Shown here: one piece after another, positions 1 to 12,600 of the stretch
Layout: every line of letters begins with the position of its first letter
Numbering within the stretch: the first letter of the stretch is position 1
NCBI GenBank assembly: GCA_037447655.1
Contig: JBBHKE010001760.1
Coordinates: 75,646-139,645 of the forward strand
Reading direction: 5' to 3'
DNA: 64,000 bases
Origin: Zygnema cylindricum
Taxonomy: Eukaryota; Streptophyta; Zygnematophyceae; Zygnematales; Zygnemataceae
The notes under the pieces: generated by a model
Databases searched by the model: none
Seen by the model: only the letters and a program-made list of their open reading frames with translations
Told to the model about the DNA's origin: nothing
Translations under genes and position numbers: made by a program

Positions 1-317
1 ACTTGTAGTGTAACTTACATTTTCACTTTGTAGTGTAAGTTGCATTTTTCTCTATGCATAGCTTGCTGCATGATTTCATGATTTTCATAACATTTTAAAT
101 GTATCTGAATGTACTTTGTTTTTTTTTTAATATTCTTAGCTTTGCGTTTTCGTATTTTCAAAGAATTACTTTGATTTACTTTTTTTACCCAAATGTGAAT
201 ATGCGCACAACTTTGAAACTCTGGAGGTATTCAGGAGTCTCACCTGTCGAAGCTTCTTCGGAGATCCTATTGGGACTGGGGAAACACTAAGTCGTTCTTG
301 TTGACGGTGGGAGCTTC
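1..317. other. AT-rich intergenic DNA
   Basis: No gene is supported. The first 50 bases hold two copies of a short GTAGTGTAA-type direct repeat. The rest is AT-rich non-coding sequence up to the LTR tail that starts near 318. Confidence 0.5.
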
Positions 318-569
318 TGTTTTAGAGACTGGTTTCTGTACAAAAGGTCAACTTTGACCCTCCATAACTTACTGCTCAGGGGAGCAAATTCAGAGATTCT
401 TTTTGCTATCGACTCAGAGGAGTCTTGCCTTCACAAAGGTGAAGTTGGTCAGAGATTTTGTCTTCGAGGGTGGCAGTTGTTCTTGCTGAATCACAAAGGG
501 GTCAGGGTTATCCTAGAGGCTTCTTCGAAGCTGTCCACTCTGAGGACTTATGGAGGTCTCAAAGTTTCA
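318..569 (+). repeat. 3' tail of a family-A copia LTR (fragment)
   Basis: This stretch closely matches the last 240 or so bases of the LTRs at 52230-53272 and 58896-59963. The shared parts are a TATA-like TGTACAAAAG, the block around AGGGGAGCAAATTC, and the terminal ATG GAG GTC TCA AAG. The 5' part of the LTR is missing. It keeps the short reading frame (ATG at 550) that other copies of the family use to begin gag inside the LTR. The right edge at 569 is set by comparison with the solo LTR that has a target duplication. Confidence 0.75.
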
Positions 570-1363
570 ACACGCGTATAAGTGTAAACCCATTTTTTTC
601 ATTTAGTTTCATTAAGAAACTTTTATGCTTTTGCGTTTCGATTCTTATAATTTTTTTTTTGTTTCATGTAAGTCTATGTAAATTTTACAATACTTTTAGT
701 ACTTTAGTACGTCGTTCGATACGTATCTCTTTTTACGTTGAATGTGATGTTTCACTTTTACATTCAATGTGATGTTCACGAATTAAAATTATATTTTGCG
801 GCAAGTTAAAAGTCAACATGCGTATAAATTGTGTTGTTCAGAAACCCTTTGTCCATTAATTTGGTGAGAAAGTGAGCTTGCTCACAATTTTATTTACATG
901 TTGTCATCCTTGTTTTGTCAACGTTTAACCTGGCCGGCCGTGTGAATTGTTGATATATTATGACGGTCGATGTTCACAAGCGATGCAAAATTTCAACCGG
1001 TTGACTTCCTTTTTTAGCAAGTCAAAACTGTTCAACGGATTATGTGTCAAATTCAATTCAAAGGCACCAAGCTTGTGGTAATGTGTACGTTAAATGTAAA
1101 AATGTTAAATGTATTATCTTTGTCAAGCTGACGTAGGCACTTGCTTCCAAACAAAAAGATGTTTCGCTGATCATTTTTTTCTTTTAATTTGGTACCAGTA
1201 AAGTGCAAATCAACATGTACTCGTATCAACATGTACTCGTGCCTACTTGACAGCTATTGCATGTGTCGGCCGTTGAACACGCCACATCCAGTTCTACATT
1301 GCGACGTGGTAGTTTTTACTGCTCGTAGTTTCAAACAGTTCAACCAGTTTCATATGGGAAAGG
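570..1363. other. non-coding intergenic DNA
   Basis: No open frame with coding character, RNA gene or repeat boundary was seen in this stretch. Confidence 0.4.
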
Positions 1364-1371
1364 CTCTGAAC

Positions 1372-1735
1372 CATAGTTCAAAAGTAGGCGTTTTTTGGTA
1401 GGCCTTTTGTAGGCCGCCTTTAGCGTAAGTTGTGTTATGGGCTTTCCATGTGATATTCTTAGATCGCTACTTACATCAGCGACCGTCCGATCGTCCGGAT
1501 CTGACGGTTTACATAAAAAGTCCCTCAAAACTCACAGAAAAAGATTTTTTGTGTGATTTTTTTTTTCAAATTTAGACATGATGTTTAATTCTTTATTGAT
1601 CCATGTTCAACTCAACCCTGTTACTATTTGATTTCATATTGCGGCCAATACAATATGGGTCTTAAGGCCATATTGTATGTTTTGAATACAATAGGCATAT
1701 TGTATGGGCGTACGGTCACCTACTTTTGAACTATG
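1372..1735. mobile_element. MITE family M1, copy a (hAT-like)
   Basis: A 364-bp non-coding element bounded by inverted ends: CATAGTTCAAAAGTAGGCG on the left and the inverse of CATAGTTCAAAAGTAGGTG on the right. It is flanked by a perfect 8-bp direct repeat CTCTGAAC (1364-1371 and 1736-1743). Eight-base target duplications are typical of hAT-superfamily DNA transposons. No transposase is present, so it would need one in trans. Its interior matches copy b at 2478-2983. Confidence 0.85.
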
Positions 1736-1743
1736 CTCTGAAC

Positions 1744-2469
1744 CATAGATGTCTCATTCGTACGGATTTCGACATTTTACGAAATTTCATTAATTTTTTC
1801 AGTTTTTGAATCTTTCGTATAATTAGCAAACTTTTCCTACGGATATCATGTAAGGGTTAGATGTACAAAAGATTCCAAAAAAGAGACGTCGCTTCATTTC
1901 CGTGTAGGAAGACAGTCTCGTCTTATTCGTAAAGATTTTGACTTTTTACGAATTCGTCGCGTTCTTACTTTCGTAAATTTTGTATAGTTTTTGCTTTACG
2001 AAAATGAAACGGAGATGTACGAAGATATACGAAAGTGTCACCCACAAGAAATCCTTAAAAAACGTGAAAAAGAATTGCAAAAGTAAGGTAATGTACAACA
2101 TTATACGGAAAGTGTATTGTTAAAACCCTAGAAGTACGGAAAAATTAAGCATTTGTACTGCAATCAACGGGCAAAGTATTGGAATGTACCTTGAGAGTTG
2201 AAAACACTAATATTCCCCCCCCTGAAATAACCCTAAAATGTAGGATCATATACGGATACCGTGCGTAAATGTACCACAAAATGAACGGGTGCAAAGATGT
2301 TATCAGCATTTCAAAATCGTTCGATGCGCACTGTACGTAATATTGATTCGTTTACTCCGTGCGTAATATGCGCACGGGACATCTACGTTCTGGTCGTTTG
2401 GTTTCCTTTATAACTTTTGTCATCGTATTAATCATTAGTGATAAAATAATTAAATGATTTTCACTTTTA
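1744..2469. other. non-coding intergenic DNA
   Basis: AT-rich sequence with many TACG/CGTA tetramers. No supported gene. Confidence 0.4.
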
Positions 2470-2477
2470 CTATAAAG

Positions 2478-2983
2478 CATAGTTCAAAAGTAGGCGTTTT
2501 TATGGTAGGTCTTTGGTAGGCGCACAAAACTTGGCACAAAACTCGCGCAGAGTAGGCATACTGTATGTGTGTGTGTTTGTGCACACTTTTGTACGAACGT
2601 ACGAATCTGACGTACGATCATAGTACAGCGCACGCCGCTGGACGAAATTTTAGCGAACTAACTCAGCGTAGGATGAGTTGTGTTATGCGCTTTTCATGTG
2701 ATCTTCTTAGATCGCTACTTTGATCAACGACCGTCCGATCGTCCATATCTTACGGTTTAAATAAAAAATGCCTCAAAACTCACAGATTTTATTTTTTTGG
2801 TCCGAATGTTTTTCAAAATTTAGACATGACGTTTAATTCTCTATCGATCGATGTGCAACTCAACGCTGTTACTATTTTCTTTCATTTTGCGACCAATACA
2901 ATATGGGTCTTAAAGTCATATTGTATGTTTTATATACAATAGGCATATTGTATGGGCCTACTTTCACCTACTTTTGAACTATG
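2478..2983. mobile_element. MITE family M1, copy b (hAT-like)
   Basis: Second copy of M1. The same terminal inverted repeats bound 506 bp. The interior matches copy a apart from about 140 extra bases near the left end (roughly 2515-2655). The flanking 8-bp repeats are CTATAAAG (2470-2477) and CTCTAAAG (2984-2991), differing at one base. There is no coding capacity. Confidence 0.8.
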
Positions 2984-2992
2984 CTCTAAAGT

Positions 2993-3473
2993 CATAGTTG
3001 TTCAAATCGCGCAATTTTTTCCTTTTTTCCGACTAAAACGTATAATTCGTGACTTTTGAATAAATCGGAAAAAAACACGATGTACGTTTTGTCAGGTAAA
3101 CTGAACGGCTAATTCACAGAAACTGTACGGTATTTTACGATAGCTGTACGGTTTTGTACGGTAAATGTACGGAATTTGACGAAAAGATACGTTGCACTTC
3201 GTAGTACTTTCTGTCCAGTAAACTGAACAAGAATTTTACGGATATGTACAGAATTGTACCAAAAATGTACGGAATATTACGAAAGATACGGAAAATGTAC
3301 GAAAATGGTACAAACTGCGATATATGTGAAATTTACTTTTGTTTACATGTACGGAATAGTACGGACGAAAATTCATTAACGATTTTTACTATTTTTTCAA
3401 AAGGTTCAATGCGTTTGTTACGTATAATTCGTCGCGATTAAATCGTTCGCACTAAACGCCGTGAACAACTATG
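2993..3473. mobile_element. MITE family M2, copy a
   Basis: A 481-bp element starting CATAGTTGTTCAAATCGC and ending with the inverse of CATAGTTGTTCA. It lies two bases from the right target repeat of M1 copy b. The interior is rich in short GTACGG/GTACGA motifs and shares blocks such as AGTACTTTCTGT and TAAACTGAAC with M2 copy b in inverted order. No clear target duplication is left, so the insertion is dated less securely than copy b. Confidence 0.7.
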
Positions 3474-4078
3474 ATTCAAAGTCTGTCAACGCATTTTAAA
3501 AAATGTGAAATTTTGAATAATGCGCATATGCATTTTTTTTCAAAGTTATTTACCGTGCGCATACTACGAATAAAACCATTAAGGATTCCACGGAATCACA
3601 GGAACTATAGAATAACCAGCCGGATACATTACAGACAATATGACCGTAACGCCAGGCTGGAAACAGTATTGAGTGTAAATTCTAAGCACCAAAAAAAACC
3701 CTCGTTCAAAAGTTTAAAATCCTCGTAAAAACTCTTAGCTTAGGGTGTGAATTGTGTACGCACTCCTTTTCAATTTGATGTTAGGGTATTCTTACATCAG
3801 GAGGTCTTTGTAATATAACAGATACATCGCTTATCGTCTGTTAAAAAAAAAAATACATACGTGTTCTGATTTGAGTGGCTCCACGTAAGTTGACGATCAA
3901 ATCTCTAAAATCATGAAAGATTTGGAAACCGACCATTTTCATATGGAAATCCGTACTTGCGTATTACGTACGTGTACTTCGCAAGTGTACCGCGTCAATG
4001 TACCTCAAAGATCTCCTTCACTCTGCTAACTTTTAGGAAAAAAACGTATTTATTTTAAGCAAAGATTTTACTGTCACC
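3474..4078. other. non-coding DNA before the polypurine tract
   Basis: No supported gene. The missing 5' exon of the LRR-papain-LysM gene could lie here or beyond, but I could not recognise a signal-peptide exon. Confidence 0.35.
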
Positions 4079-6365
4079 TTGTCCGAAGGCAGGGGGGACG
4101 GGGAAGGGGGAATCGGGGGGAGGGATGAGGAATGTCGTTCAATGACCGGGGGTGCGAGGAGGGAAGAGAGATGTTGGGATATCACGAGGAGAGGGATGGG
4201 GGAGAAGGTTGAAGGAGTGGAGTGGGTGAATGGAGGAAGGGGAAAGGGTGAGGGAAAGGGAGGGGAAAGGGTGAGGAGGGAGGATAAAGGACAACGCTAG
4301 GTGAGGGGGGAGGGGAAGGGAAGTGGAGGGGATGGGGGTGGATGTAGTACTAGATCTTCTCAGAGAAAGTCAGTGCAAGGGGAGAGAGGAGGGGGAAGGG
4401 GAGAGAGGCAAAATATGGAGGATTGGGGAACCGTAGGGTTGGCGAAAATCTCTAAGTATAACTTTAAGAGGTGGAGGCGGAAGAGGAAGGGGAAGGAGAG
4501 TGGGGAAGAGATTCAGAGATGGGTTGGGGTAAAGAGTGATAATGTTTGAAGGAGGATGGAGGTAGGGGGGGTGGGAGAGAGATGGAAAGGGGGGAGTAGA
4601 AAACGATTGATGTCACTGGGTGAGGGATGATGTCATTAGGCGAGAGAGGGGGGAGGTGGAGGGGGAGCGTGAAGGAAGAGGATACGGCAATAAGGGAGAT
4701 GATTAGGAGAGTCAAGAGAAAAAGGGAGGTAGAGGAGAGAAGAGAAAGAGCTATGTTGTTTGGAGAGAAGGGAGGGGAGAAGTGAATGGAGAACCCCGAA
4801 CGGGGATGGAGGCGGAAATGGGAGAGAGAGGGAGGAGGGAGTTGGAGTGAATGAGGGAAGAAGGGTAGAGGAAGCAGGGAAAGAAATGGGGAAACTTGTT
4901 AGGAAAGGGAAAGCGTGGGAGAAAGGGGAGAGAATATGGGATTTACTTAAGAGAGGGAAAGTGGGGGGGAGGGGGAGGGATAAAGGTTAGGGAGTGAACG
5001 AGGAATGTTATCTAGAGGGGGAGTGGGAGGGGAGGGGGAGGTTGAGGGAAGGGAGATGGAGGGGCGATGAAAGAATGTGGTATGTCTTGGAGAGGGGTTT
5101 AGCGGATGGATCTTGTTCAATGGAAGAGGGAGGCGGTAGAGAAGGTAGTGAGGCAACAAAAGGTTTTTTTCAGGAGAGAGACAAGAAAAGGGAAAGGGGG
5201 GGAGGAAGGGACGGACTTCTTGTGGTGTATAGGATGAGGGGATCACGAATCTAGTAAGGAAGGGGGGGCGGGTAAGGGAAAGGGAGAGAAGAGAATGAGG
5301 GAATTCATGAGGGAGAGGAAGGGGTAAGGGATGAGCGAGAGGCGGACGGGGAGGTAGAAAGGATTTGGGAGGAGGGAGTGGGGGAAGGGGAGGGGTAGAG
5401 GAAGCGGCAGGGGGGAAGTAAGAGAACAAGGGATCTCGTGAGTACAATGAGGCTATACGGCTGGGGTAGAAGGATTGCTTATTTGAGAGAAGAGGGATGG
5501 GGCAAGGAGGGTGATAAAAAGGAAGTTAAAGGAAATCTGGAATATCCTAAGGTGATGGAGGAAAAAAAAGGGAAAGGGAGTGAGGGGGAAAGGCGTGGAG
5601 AGGGAATGAGGGATCTCGTAAGGATAGGGAGGGATGAGGTGGATATTATGGAGACAAAGGTGGGAGTTTGAAAGGTAACGATTGGCAAGGGGAGGGGGGA
5701 GAAAATGGGGATTTTTTTTAAGAGAGGATGGGGGAGGAATTAAAAGAGAGAGGGCAAGGGGAGAGAGAGGAAAAGAATGTCGGATGTCGTTAGGTTGGGT
5801 GGGAGGGGGAGGGGCATGGGTGAGGGAGAGGGAAAGAGGGGGGAAGAAGAGATCGTTAGGAGAGGAAGGTGGTTTGTTGGGAAATTTTGTTCGAAGAGGG
5901 GAAGGAGGATAGAATAGAATCAGCATAGCCGTGAGAATTGAATCAGGCGGTCAAGAGTGGGAGGGATGAATGTGAAATCGTTGGAGAGAGAGTAAATCAA
6001 AGACTATGTCAAGACAGAGTGGTGAATGGAGGAGGTGGAAGTAGAGGGAAAGGGGTTGGGGGGAGGGAATGAGGGACTTTTTTAGGGGAGGTAGGTTGGA
6101 TGAGAGAGGGAGATAATTAAGGATCCTATGGGGAGAGGGGTCGTAGTGGAAGGAGGTGGGTTCGGGAGAGGGAAAAAGAATGAAGGATTATTTTTGGAGT
6201 GAGAGAGGGGAAGGGGAGAATAAAGGCCGTGGGAGGAAAATGGAGGAAGTTGTCAAAGGATCTTGCTATTAAAGATAATGGTGAGCTAGGAGAAGAAAGA
6301 GAGGTGGTGGGACATGGAAGAGCGGAGGTGGGATGGAAAGATACTTTGAGTGGAGTAATGCTCAA
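4079..6365. repeat. 2.3-kb polypurine (GGGA/GGAA-rich) degenerate repeat tract
   Basis: The + strand is overwhelmingly G and A for about 2.3 kb. The tract is not a pure microsatellite. A degenerate phrase like GAATGAGGGATCTCGTNAGG recurs (for example near 4933, 5295, 5605, 5775 and 6068) between GGGGAGGG stretches. Long open frames inside it arise from the lack of stops in purine-rich sequence and are not taken as genes. It ends about 150 bp upstream of the first recognisable LRR exon. Long homopurine tracts can adopt triplex or G-quadruplex structure. Confidence 0.8.
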
Positions 6366-6518
6366 TTTGGTTGTGAGATCCGCAGGTTACGCAACTTAAA
6401 TTGCACTAATCTTACACTAAACTCTATATTGTCTTTGTTGTGATGAATTTTGAGACAGATGAGGGGTTATGGGGGTGAGTGGAGGGAGAGGAAATGGAAG
6501 GAGAGGAAAGGTGTGAAG

Positions 6519-6629
6519 ATGGAATGAATGGCTATTGACAATCGGGAGGGGGTGTAGTGGTCTTAGTTCATTAGATTTGCAGGGGAGCATTGCGGTAGAA
6601 ATTGGCAACCTCACACGACTGAAAATCTT
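6519..6629 (+). CDS. exon: first recognisable LRR segment
   Basis: The acceptor is AG at 6517-6518 and the donor GTGAGT at 6630. The frame reads a Trp-rich lead, then CSGLSSLDLQGSIAVEIGNL and TRLKIL, which resembles the end of a plant LRR N-terminal cap followed by the first repeat. It begins with the last base of a codon and ends with two bases of a Leu codon, the phase shared by every LRR exon here. The acceptor choice is less sure than in later exons. Confidence 0.6.
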
Positions 6630-9600
6630 GTGAGTGTAGGCTGAACGGGGAAATGTATCTCATATGGCAATTTGTTATAACACTAATTCTATAACCTTTC
6701 TTAGTGTCCCTTATCTGAAAGGGATGGAAATTGTTGACTATGTTTGTGTTCCCTTTAAGTACATAGGATTAGGGTGGTATTGCAAAAAAATGGAAGTGTG
6801 GGAAAAAGGAAAAGTTCTTTTTCTCATAATAGCTAAACAAATGCCGATGAAACATTGTAAGATCGAATGAAAACTTGTAAATGTTTTATTTTGGAATTAC
6901 TTGTTGCTTTCAAGAAAATCCTTTTTAACAAAGAAATGAAAAACTATGTACTCATCCTTGCTATAGGGGAGGCGTTGGTAACTCGGGGCAATCATCACTT
7001 AAATAATTAAATCTTTGAAATGAAAAAAATTTGACCCAAAGTCTAAGTGTTTAAAAGGCTAGCTTCATTTTTTGTATTTTTCTCATTGTTATTTGATTTT
7101 GGTAGGTGGTGGGACAGAATAGAGGGATTTTGTATCATCGGAAACAAAAATTCAGCTTTATTTTTTATTCGCGCAAGTTAAATATTCGATAAGTGCAACT
7201 ATATAGGAATTGGCCAGATTATTATTAGTAGGTTTTTTTACAATTACTTTGAGATGAAGGCACGTGGGAGTTGTATGGGTGGAGATGCGATGTGTCACAG
7301 AGCTCTATCAGACAACGGTTTCACTGGAAGAATTCCAACATCAATCGGTCGACTAACATCCCTCGAAGCATTGTAAGCAATATAGGAGACGTTTTTCTCA
7401 TTGGAAACACCCCTCGAAATATTGTAAGGCAGATTTAAATGATAAAAAATACAATAATGATGTTTAAAAAAATATTATCTAATTTACGGGTCGGGGATAT
7501 GGAAAGGCGAGAGGGTGCTGCGGGGGGGGTGGGGTGGTAATTGGCCAACAACTGGTTATGATCATAACAATTTAAAATTAAAAAAGAAATTTACAATAAA
7601 CACAAAATTTTACAACTAATTTAAAGTAATTAAAATAATTAATTTTATGAACACTTAATTCCAAATTATAACAACACAAATGAAAGAAGTTTTTTTTAAA
7701 TCGACAAAATTAATCAATTATAACAACTAATTTTCATATTAATAATTTATTAATATAAATATAGCAAATACAATAAACCGATAAGTTACTTATGAGTATG
7801 GATTATAAATATTTAATAGGAAATAATGCTTAGTAATATATAGCAGTTGATTTAAACTAATGACAAAACAGGATGATGATAATAACTTCATACACAACAA
7901 TATTAAGTCGGTTTGACTTAAAGGAGTTTGTGAAGTTTGCCTGTGGGGATGCGAGGAGACATAGTGCTCTAAATCAAAACCATTGGAGTGTAAGCATTCC
8001 ATCGTCCATCTGGCAATTGGAATTACTTATGACAGTAAACAAGTGATAATAATTAGTATATTCAGTATAAAAATAATCATTAATAATAATTGATAGTAAC
8101 AATAACTAATAATCAAATATATATTGATGTTAAGTATAATTAATAAATGTAAAACAATAGTAAATTATCAATAAATATTGGAGATAAATAATTGATTGCA
8201 AAATAATCAAATATAAGTGGTTATGCTAATATATAATTGAAGTTAATAAAATACAAAAATAAAATGATAATGTTAATTCATAATAATAAGAAGCTAGTTT
8301 GACCACAAGGGGTTTCTAACATTTGTGGTTCGGGATGGAAAGTGCCACAGAGAGTTGGATGGAAACCAGTTGAGTGGAAGCATCCCATCGTCCATAAGTC
8401 AACTAAAATCTCTTCAAGAATTGTAAGAAACACAAAGAAAATCACCTTTTTCTAATTGGAAACACCTCTCAAAACGTTGTCACACAGATTTTGTAATGGA
8501 TATCATGAAAAAAACAAAAAATACCTTATACAAATTATTATCTATTCTACGTGTTAATCTTGTTGAGGGGTATGGGTATAGAAAAAGGGGCTTAGTGGGG
8601 GGTGGGGAAAGGGTGGTGTCCCGCCAAGGATTGTAAGAAATTTCAGAGATTTATTTTGTTTATAAATTTGAAACACCCTCGAAGACATTGTTACCCAGAT
8701 TTTGTAAATTGGTACCATTTAAGTATAAAACAAGAATAATTCTTTTAAATTATTTTCTATTCTTTGGGGTATCAAAAGTGGGGGGAAGGGGGAGAGGGAG
8801 GGAGGGGTTGTTGTAATAGGTAAGTAAAAACTAATTATGATTATAGAAAATCATAGAAAAAAAAAACATAAATTTTTAGTTTTTGACAAATAATTATTTT
8901 TTTTATTCAATTCTAAATCAATTCTAAACAATATTTTATAAGTCATGAGAGTAACTAGCAGAAAAAAAAAAAACAACGATTATTGATAAAAATAATAAGT
9001 TATAATCAATAATTTATCTATATAAATTAAAAAAAATAACATAAACCGATAACAAATTATAGCCAAATATTAACGACAAATATTCAAGAGATAACCTTGG
9101 AAAAAAATTATCAAAAATAATAGTAACTAGCATTGCTAAATAAATTCTAATACTGTAAATATGAATCATAGTTGTTCAAATCGCATACTGCGCATGAAGC
9201 GAACACGCGAATAATACGTGCATTTAACGATTGAAAAATTCGTTAAAATGCGCTGTACGATTATGCATCCGTACTACTCCGTACATTTGTCAAATTTGAA
9301 TGACTCATGTGCCGCAGTTTGAACATTTTCCGTTAAATGAGCGCTCTCCAATTGTAAATATTTATATAGCTATCGCACTCCATGTGTGTATCGGCTCTTC
9401 TACATCAACTGGTTACGGGCTACCTATCGATAGGCTAGTACGGCAACTTGTAGGGCCAGGTTCAAGACCCGGCCAATACTACTCATTTTGGCAGTTTCAG
9501 TGGCCTTTTCTGTGGCGTCAGCAATGGCGGCTTCTTTGTAGAGGAGTTTTAATGGCGGCTTCTCTGTGAAAAGATATACGTACAGGAATTTAATGGCGAC

Positions 9601-12600
9601 TTCTCTGTGAAAAAGACACGTACAGAAATTTAATGGCGGTTTTTCTATGAAAAGGACACAAGTACAGAAATTTAATGGCGGCTTCTCTGTGAAAAGGACA
9701 CACGTACAGAAATTCAAACTTACCGCGCGTCTCTTTTCGAAAACTGGTCCAACGTCTCTTTTTCAAAAAAAATCGTACAGTTTTTCCGTACAGTTCCCGT
9801 TCAGTTTACCCAACAGAAAGTACTAACAAATTTTCAAAAAATTCCGTACAGCTTTTCCGTACATTTCCCGTTCAGTTTACCGTACAGGAAGTACTAAGGG
9901 AATTTTAACGAATTTTTCAAAAGTCACGAATAATACGTAGTAAACGGCAAATTTGAAAAATTCGTGCGAATTGAACAACTATGATATGAATTAAACTCAG
10001 AAATGGATCAAAATAATAATTCAAAATTATTAATAAGAATCTAGATGGCCGAAAAGGATTTTGGGATGTTTGATTTTAGATGTTTGAGGGCGGGAATGCG
10101 AGGCGTCACATATAACTAGATTACAATTGATACTAATTAATCGTAAAACGTGGATGATTTAAACATTAATAACAACAGTCAACCAGTCTGACAGGTTTGG
10201 AGTGGGGATGCGTAATGTCACAGAGTGCTAGATAAGAACCAGTTGAGTGGAAGCATTCCATCGTCCATTGGTCAACTCACATCCCTCCTGTATTTGTAAG
10301 ATATATCGAAGTATTTTACAATTTTGAATTGGTAGAACAATTTTGTAAATTAATACAAATAATGTAGAAAAAACAAACTATCCTTTTAAAATATTATCTA
10401 TTCCATGGGATATCGAGGGGGGGGGGAGGAGGGGAGGGGCAGAGCGGCTGGTGTTAGATGCATGTTAAAACTAGTTACGATCATTGAAAATCATAGAAGA
10501 AAAAGGACAATCACCTAAAAATCCAACTAATTATATTAAGTTTTTATAAATAATTAAATTTTTATTCGTATTATAAATCAATTGCTAACAATAATCAATA
10601 AATCACGAGAGTGATTAGCATAACAAAAAAAGAAAAGCAACAATTATTGATCATGATAATAACTTATACTCGGTAATTTTTCGATATAAAAATAAATAAA
10701 TAACAAAAACCAAAAACAAACTATAACCGATTATTAATGATAAATATTCAAGAAATAAATTCAATAATAACAATGAAAAATAACAGTAACTAGCATTGCT
10801 AATTAAATTCTAATACTGTACATATAAATTAAACTCAAAAATGGATCAAAATAAAAATTCAAAAATATTAATAAGAGTCTAGATTGATTACGAAGAAGTT
10901 TGGGATGTTTGATTTTGGGATGTTCGAGGGCGGGAATGCGAGGTGTCAAAGAGGTCTATCTGAGAACCAGTTGAGTGGAAGCATTCCATTGTCCATCAGT
11001 CAAATGACATCCCTCCAGTATTTGTAAGATATATGAAAAAATATTTTGGTTTTCTAATAGGAAACGCCTTTAAAACTTTGGTAAGATAGATTTTGAAATC
11101 GATAATAGTAAAAAAAAAACACACGAAAGATCTTATAAGAAATGTTATCTATTCAATTGGTTAGGGTTGTAGATGGTTGGAGCGAGGGTTTGGGGGGGGT
11201 GGTAATAGCCAAAAAGAACTAGTTATGATTTTAAAAATCTATATCAAAAATAAATTAATAACCAACAACAGATATTACAACTAATTGATAGTCATCTTGA
11301 TAAATGATAAAAATAGGTAATCATATCAATAAAAGATTATAAAAAATAACATCAAATAGATGACAAGAGTAATTTTTAGAATCATTAAAATTAATTAGCA
11401 AAACAATTGATATTAAAATTTAGTAATTCATTGAAATAAATAGAAATAAATAAAATAATCCAATAATTTAATAATCATATTTATTTAAAATATTTATGAG
11501 TATAGAATCTTAATTAATATTAAACAACCCATATTGATTCATCGTAGAACATGGATGATTTATAAATTCATTGTCACAAAAGACTATCTACGAACAATTT
11601 GAGTAGAAGCATTCTATTGTCCATTGGTCAACTCATATCTCTCCAGCACTTGTAAGAAATAAAAAGGAAATGTATGCTTTTATAACTGGAAACACCCCTC
11701 GAAACATTGTAAGATAGATTTTGTAACAGATAATAACAATTACAAACAAGAATGTTTCTTTGCAAAAAACTATCTATCTTACGGGTTAGGGTTAGTGGAT
11801 GAGCGGAGGGGCGGGGGTCACCTCCTCTTCCCATATAAAATAAAACGAACAAAATACCCCACTTTGCGTTAGATCAAATTAATAGATAATTGTGAGGTAA
11901 TGATAGATTGTGAGCAAACAATCTTATCTAAAACATTACACTATTTTGGTTAAATTACATGCTTGAGGAAAAAAATACACATTTATGTACATATTGACAC
12001 TTAACTAAAATCAATCCACATTAGAGGGGTAAGTAGCCAAAAGAAAACTAATTTTGATCATAAAAATTAATATGAAAAAATAAATCAATGTAAAAAAACA
12101 TATGTTACAAATAATTTATTGCAATATTATAAATGATTAAAATAGCTAATTTTTTCAACATTTCAATCCAAATAATTACCACAAATAGTTGATACAAGTA
12201 ATTTTTAGAATAGAAAAAAATAAATTAGTGATAATAATTGATAATAGTAGTCAGTATTTATTAATATAACAAAAAAAAAAAAAACCAATACGTTACTAAT
12301 ACTATCTAAAAAAATTAACGAGTAAGTGAATTTTAATTAATACTAGACAATTGATATTAATTAATCGTAAAAAGTGGATGATTTAAACATTAATAACAAA
12401 GTCAGCCAGTTTGACATGTTTGGGGTGGGGATGCGCAATGACACAGATATCTAAATTACAACCAGTTGAGTGGAAGCATTCCATTGTCCATTGGTCAACT
12501 CACATCCCTCCAAATATTGTAAGAAATAAAAGGGATAAAGACGCTTTTGTAATTGGAAACACCCCTCGAAACATTGTGGGATAGATTTTGTAACAGATAA

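Noticed and set aside
2985-3481. 8-bp target duplication for M2 copy a
   Set aside because: The flanks TCTAAAGT and ATTCAAAG agree only if shifted by a base, which is too weak to claim.
4079-5926. Long open frames on both strands in the polypurine tract
   Set aside because: The low stop-codon density follows from the G/A bias. The predicted proteins are only Gly/Glu/Arg or Pro/Ser/Leu strings.
9400-9490. Possible tRNA or SINE head (GGTTCAAGACC box B at 9459-9469)
   Set aside because: A T-arm-like hairpin is visible, but no convincing A box or cloverleaf, and it lies inside the M2 element.
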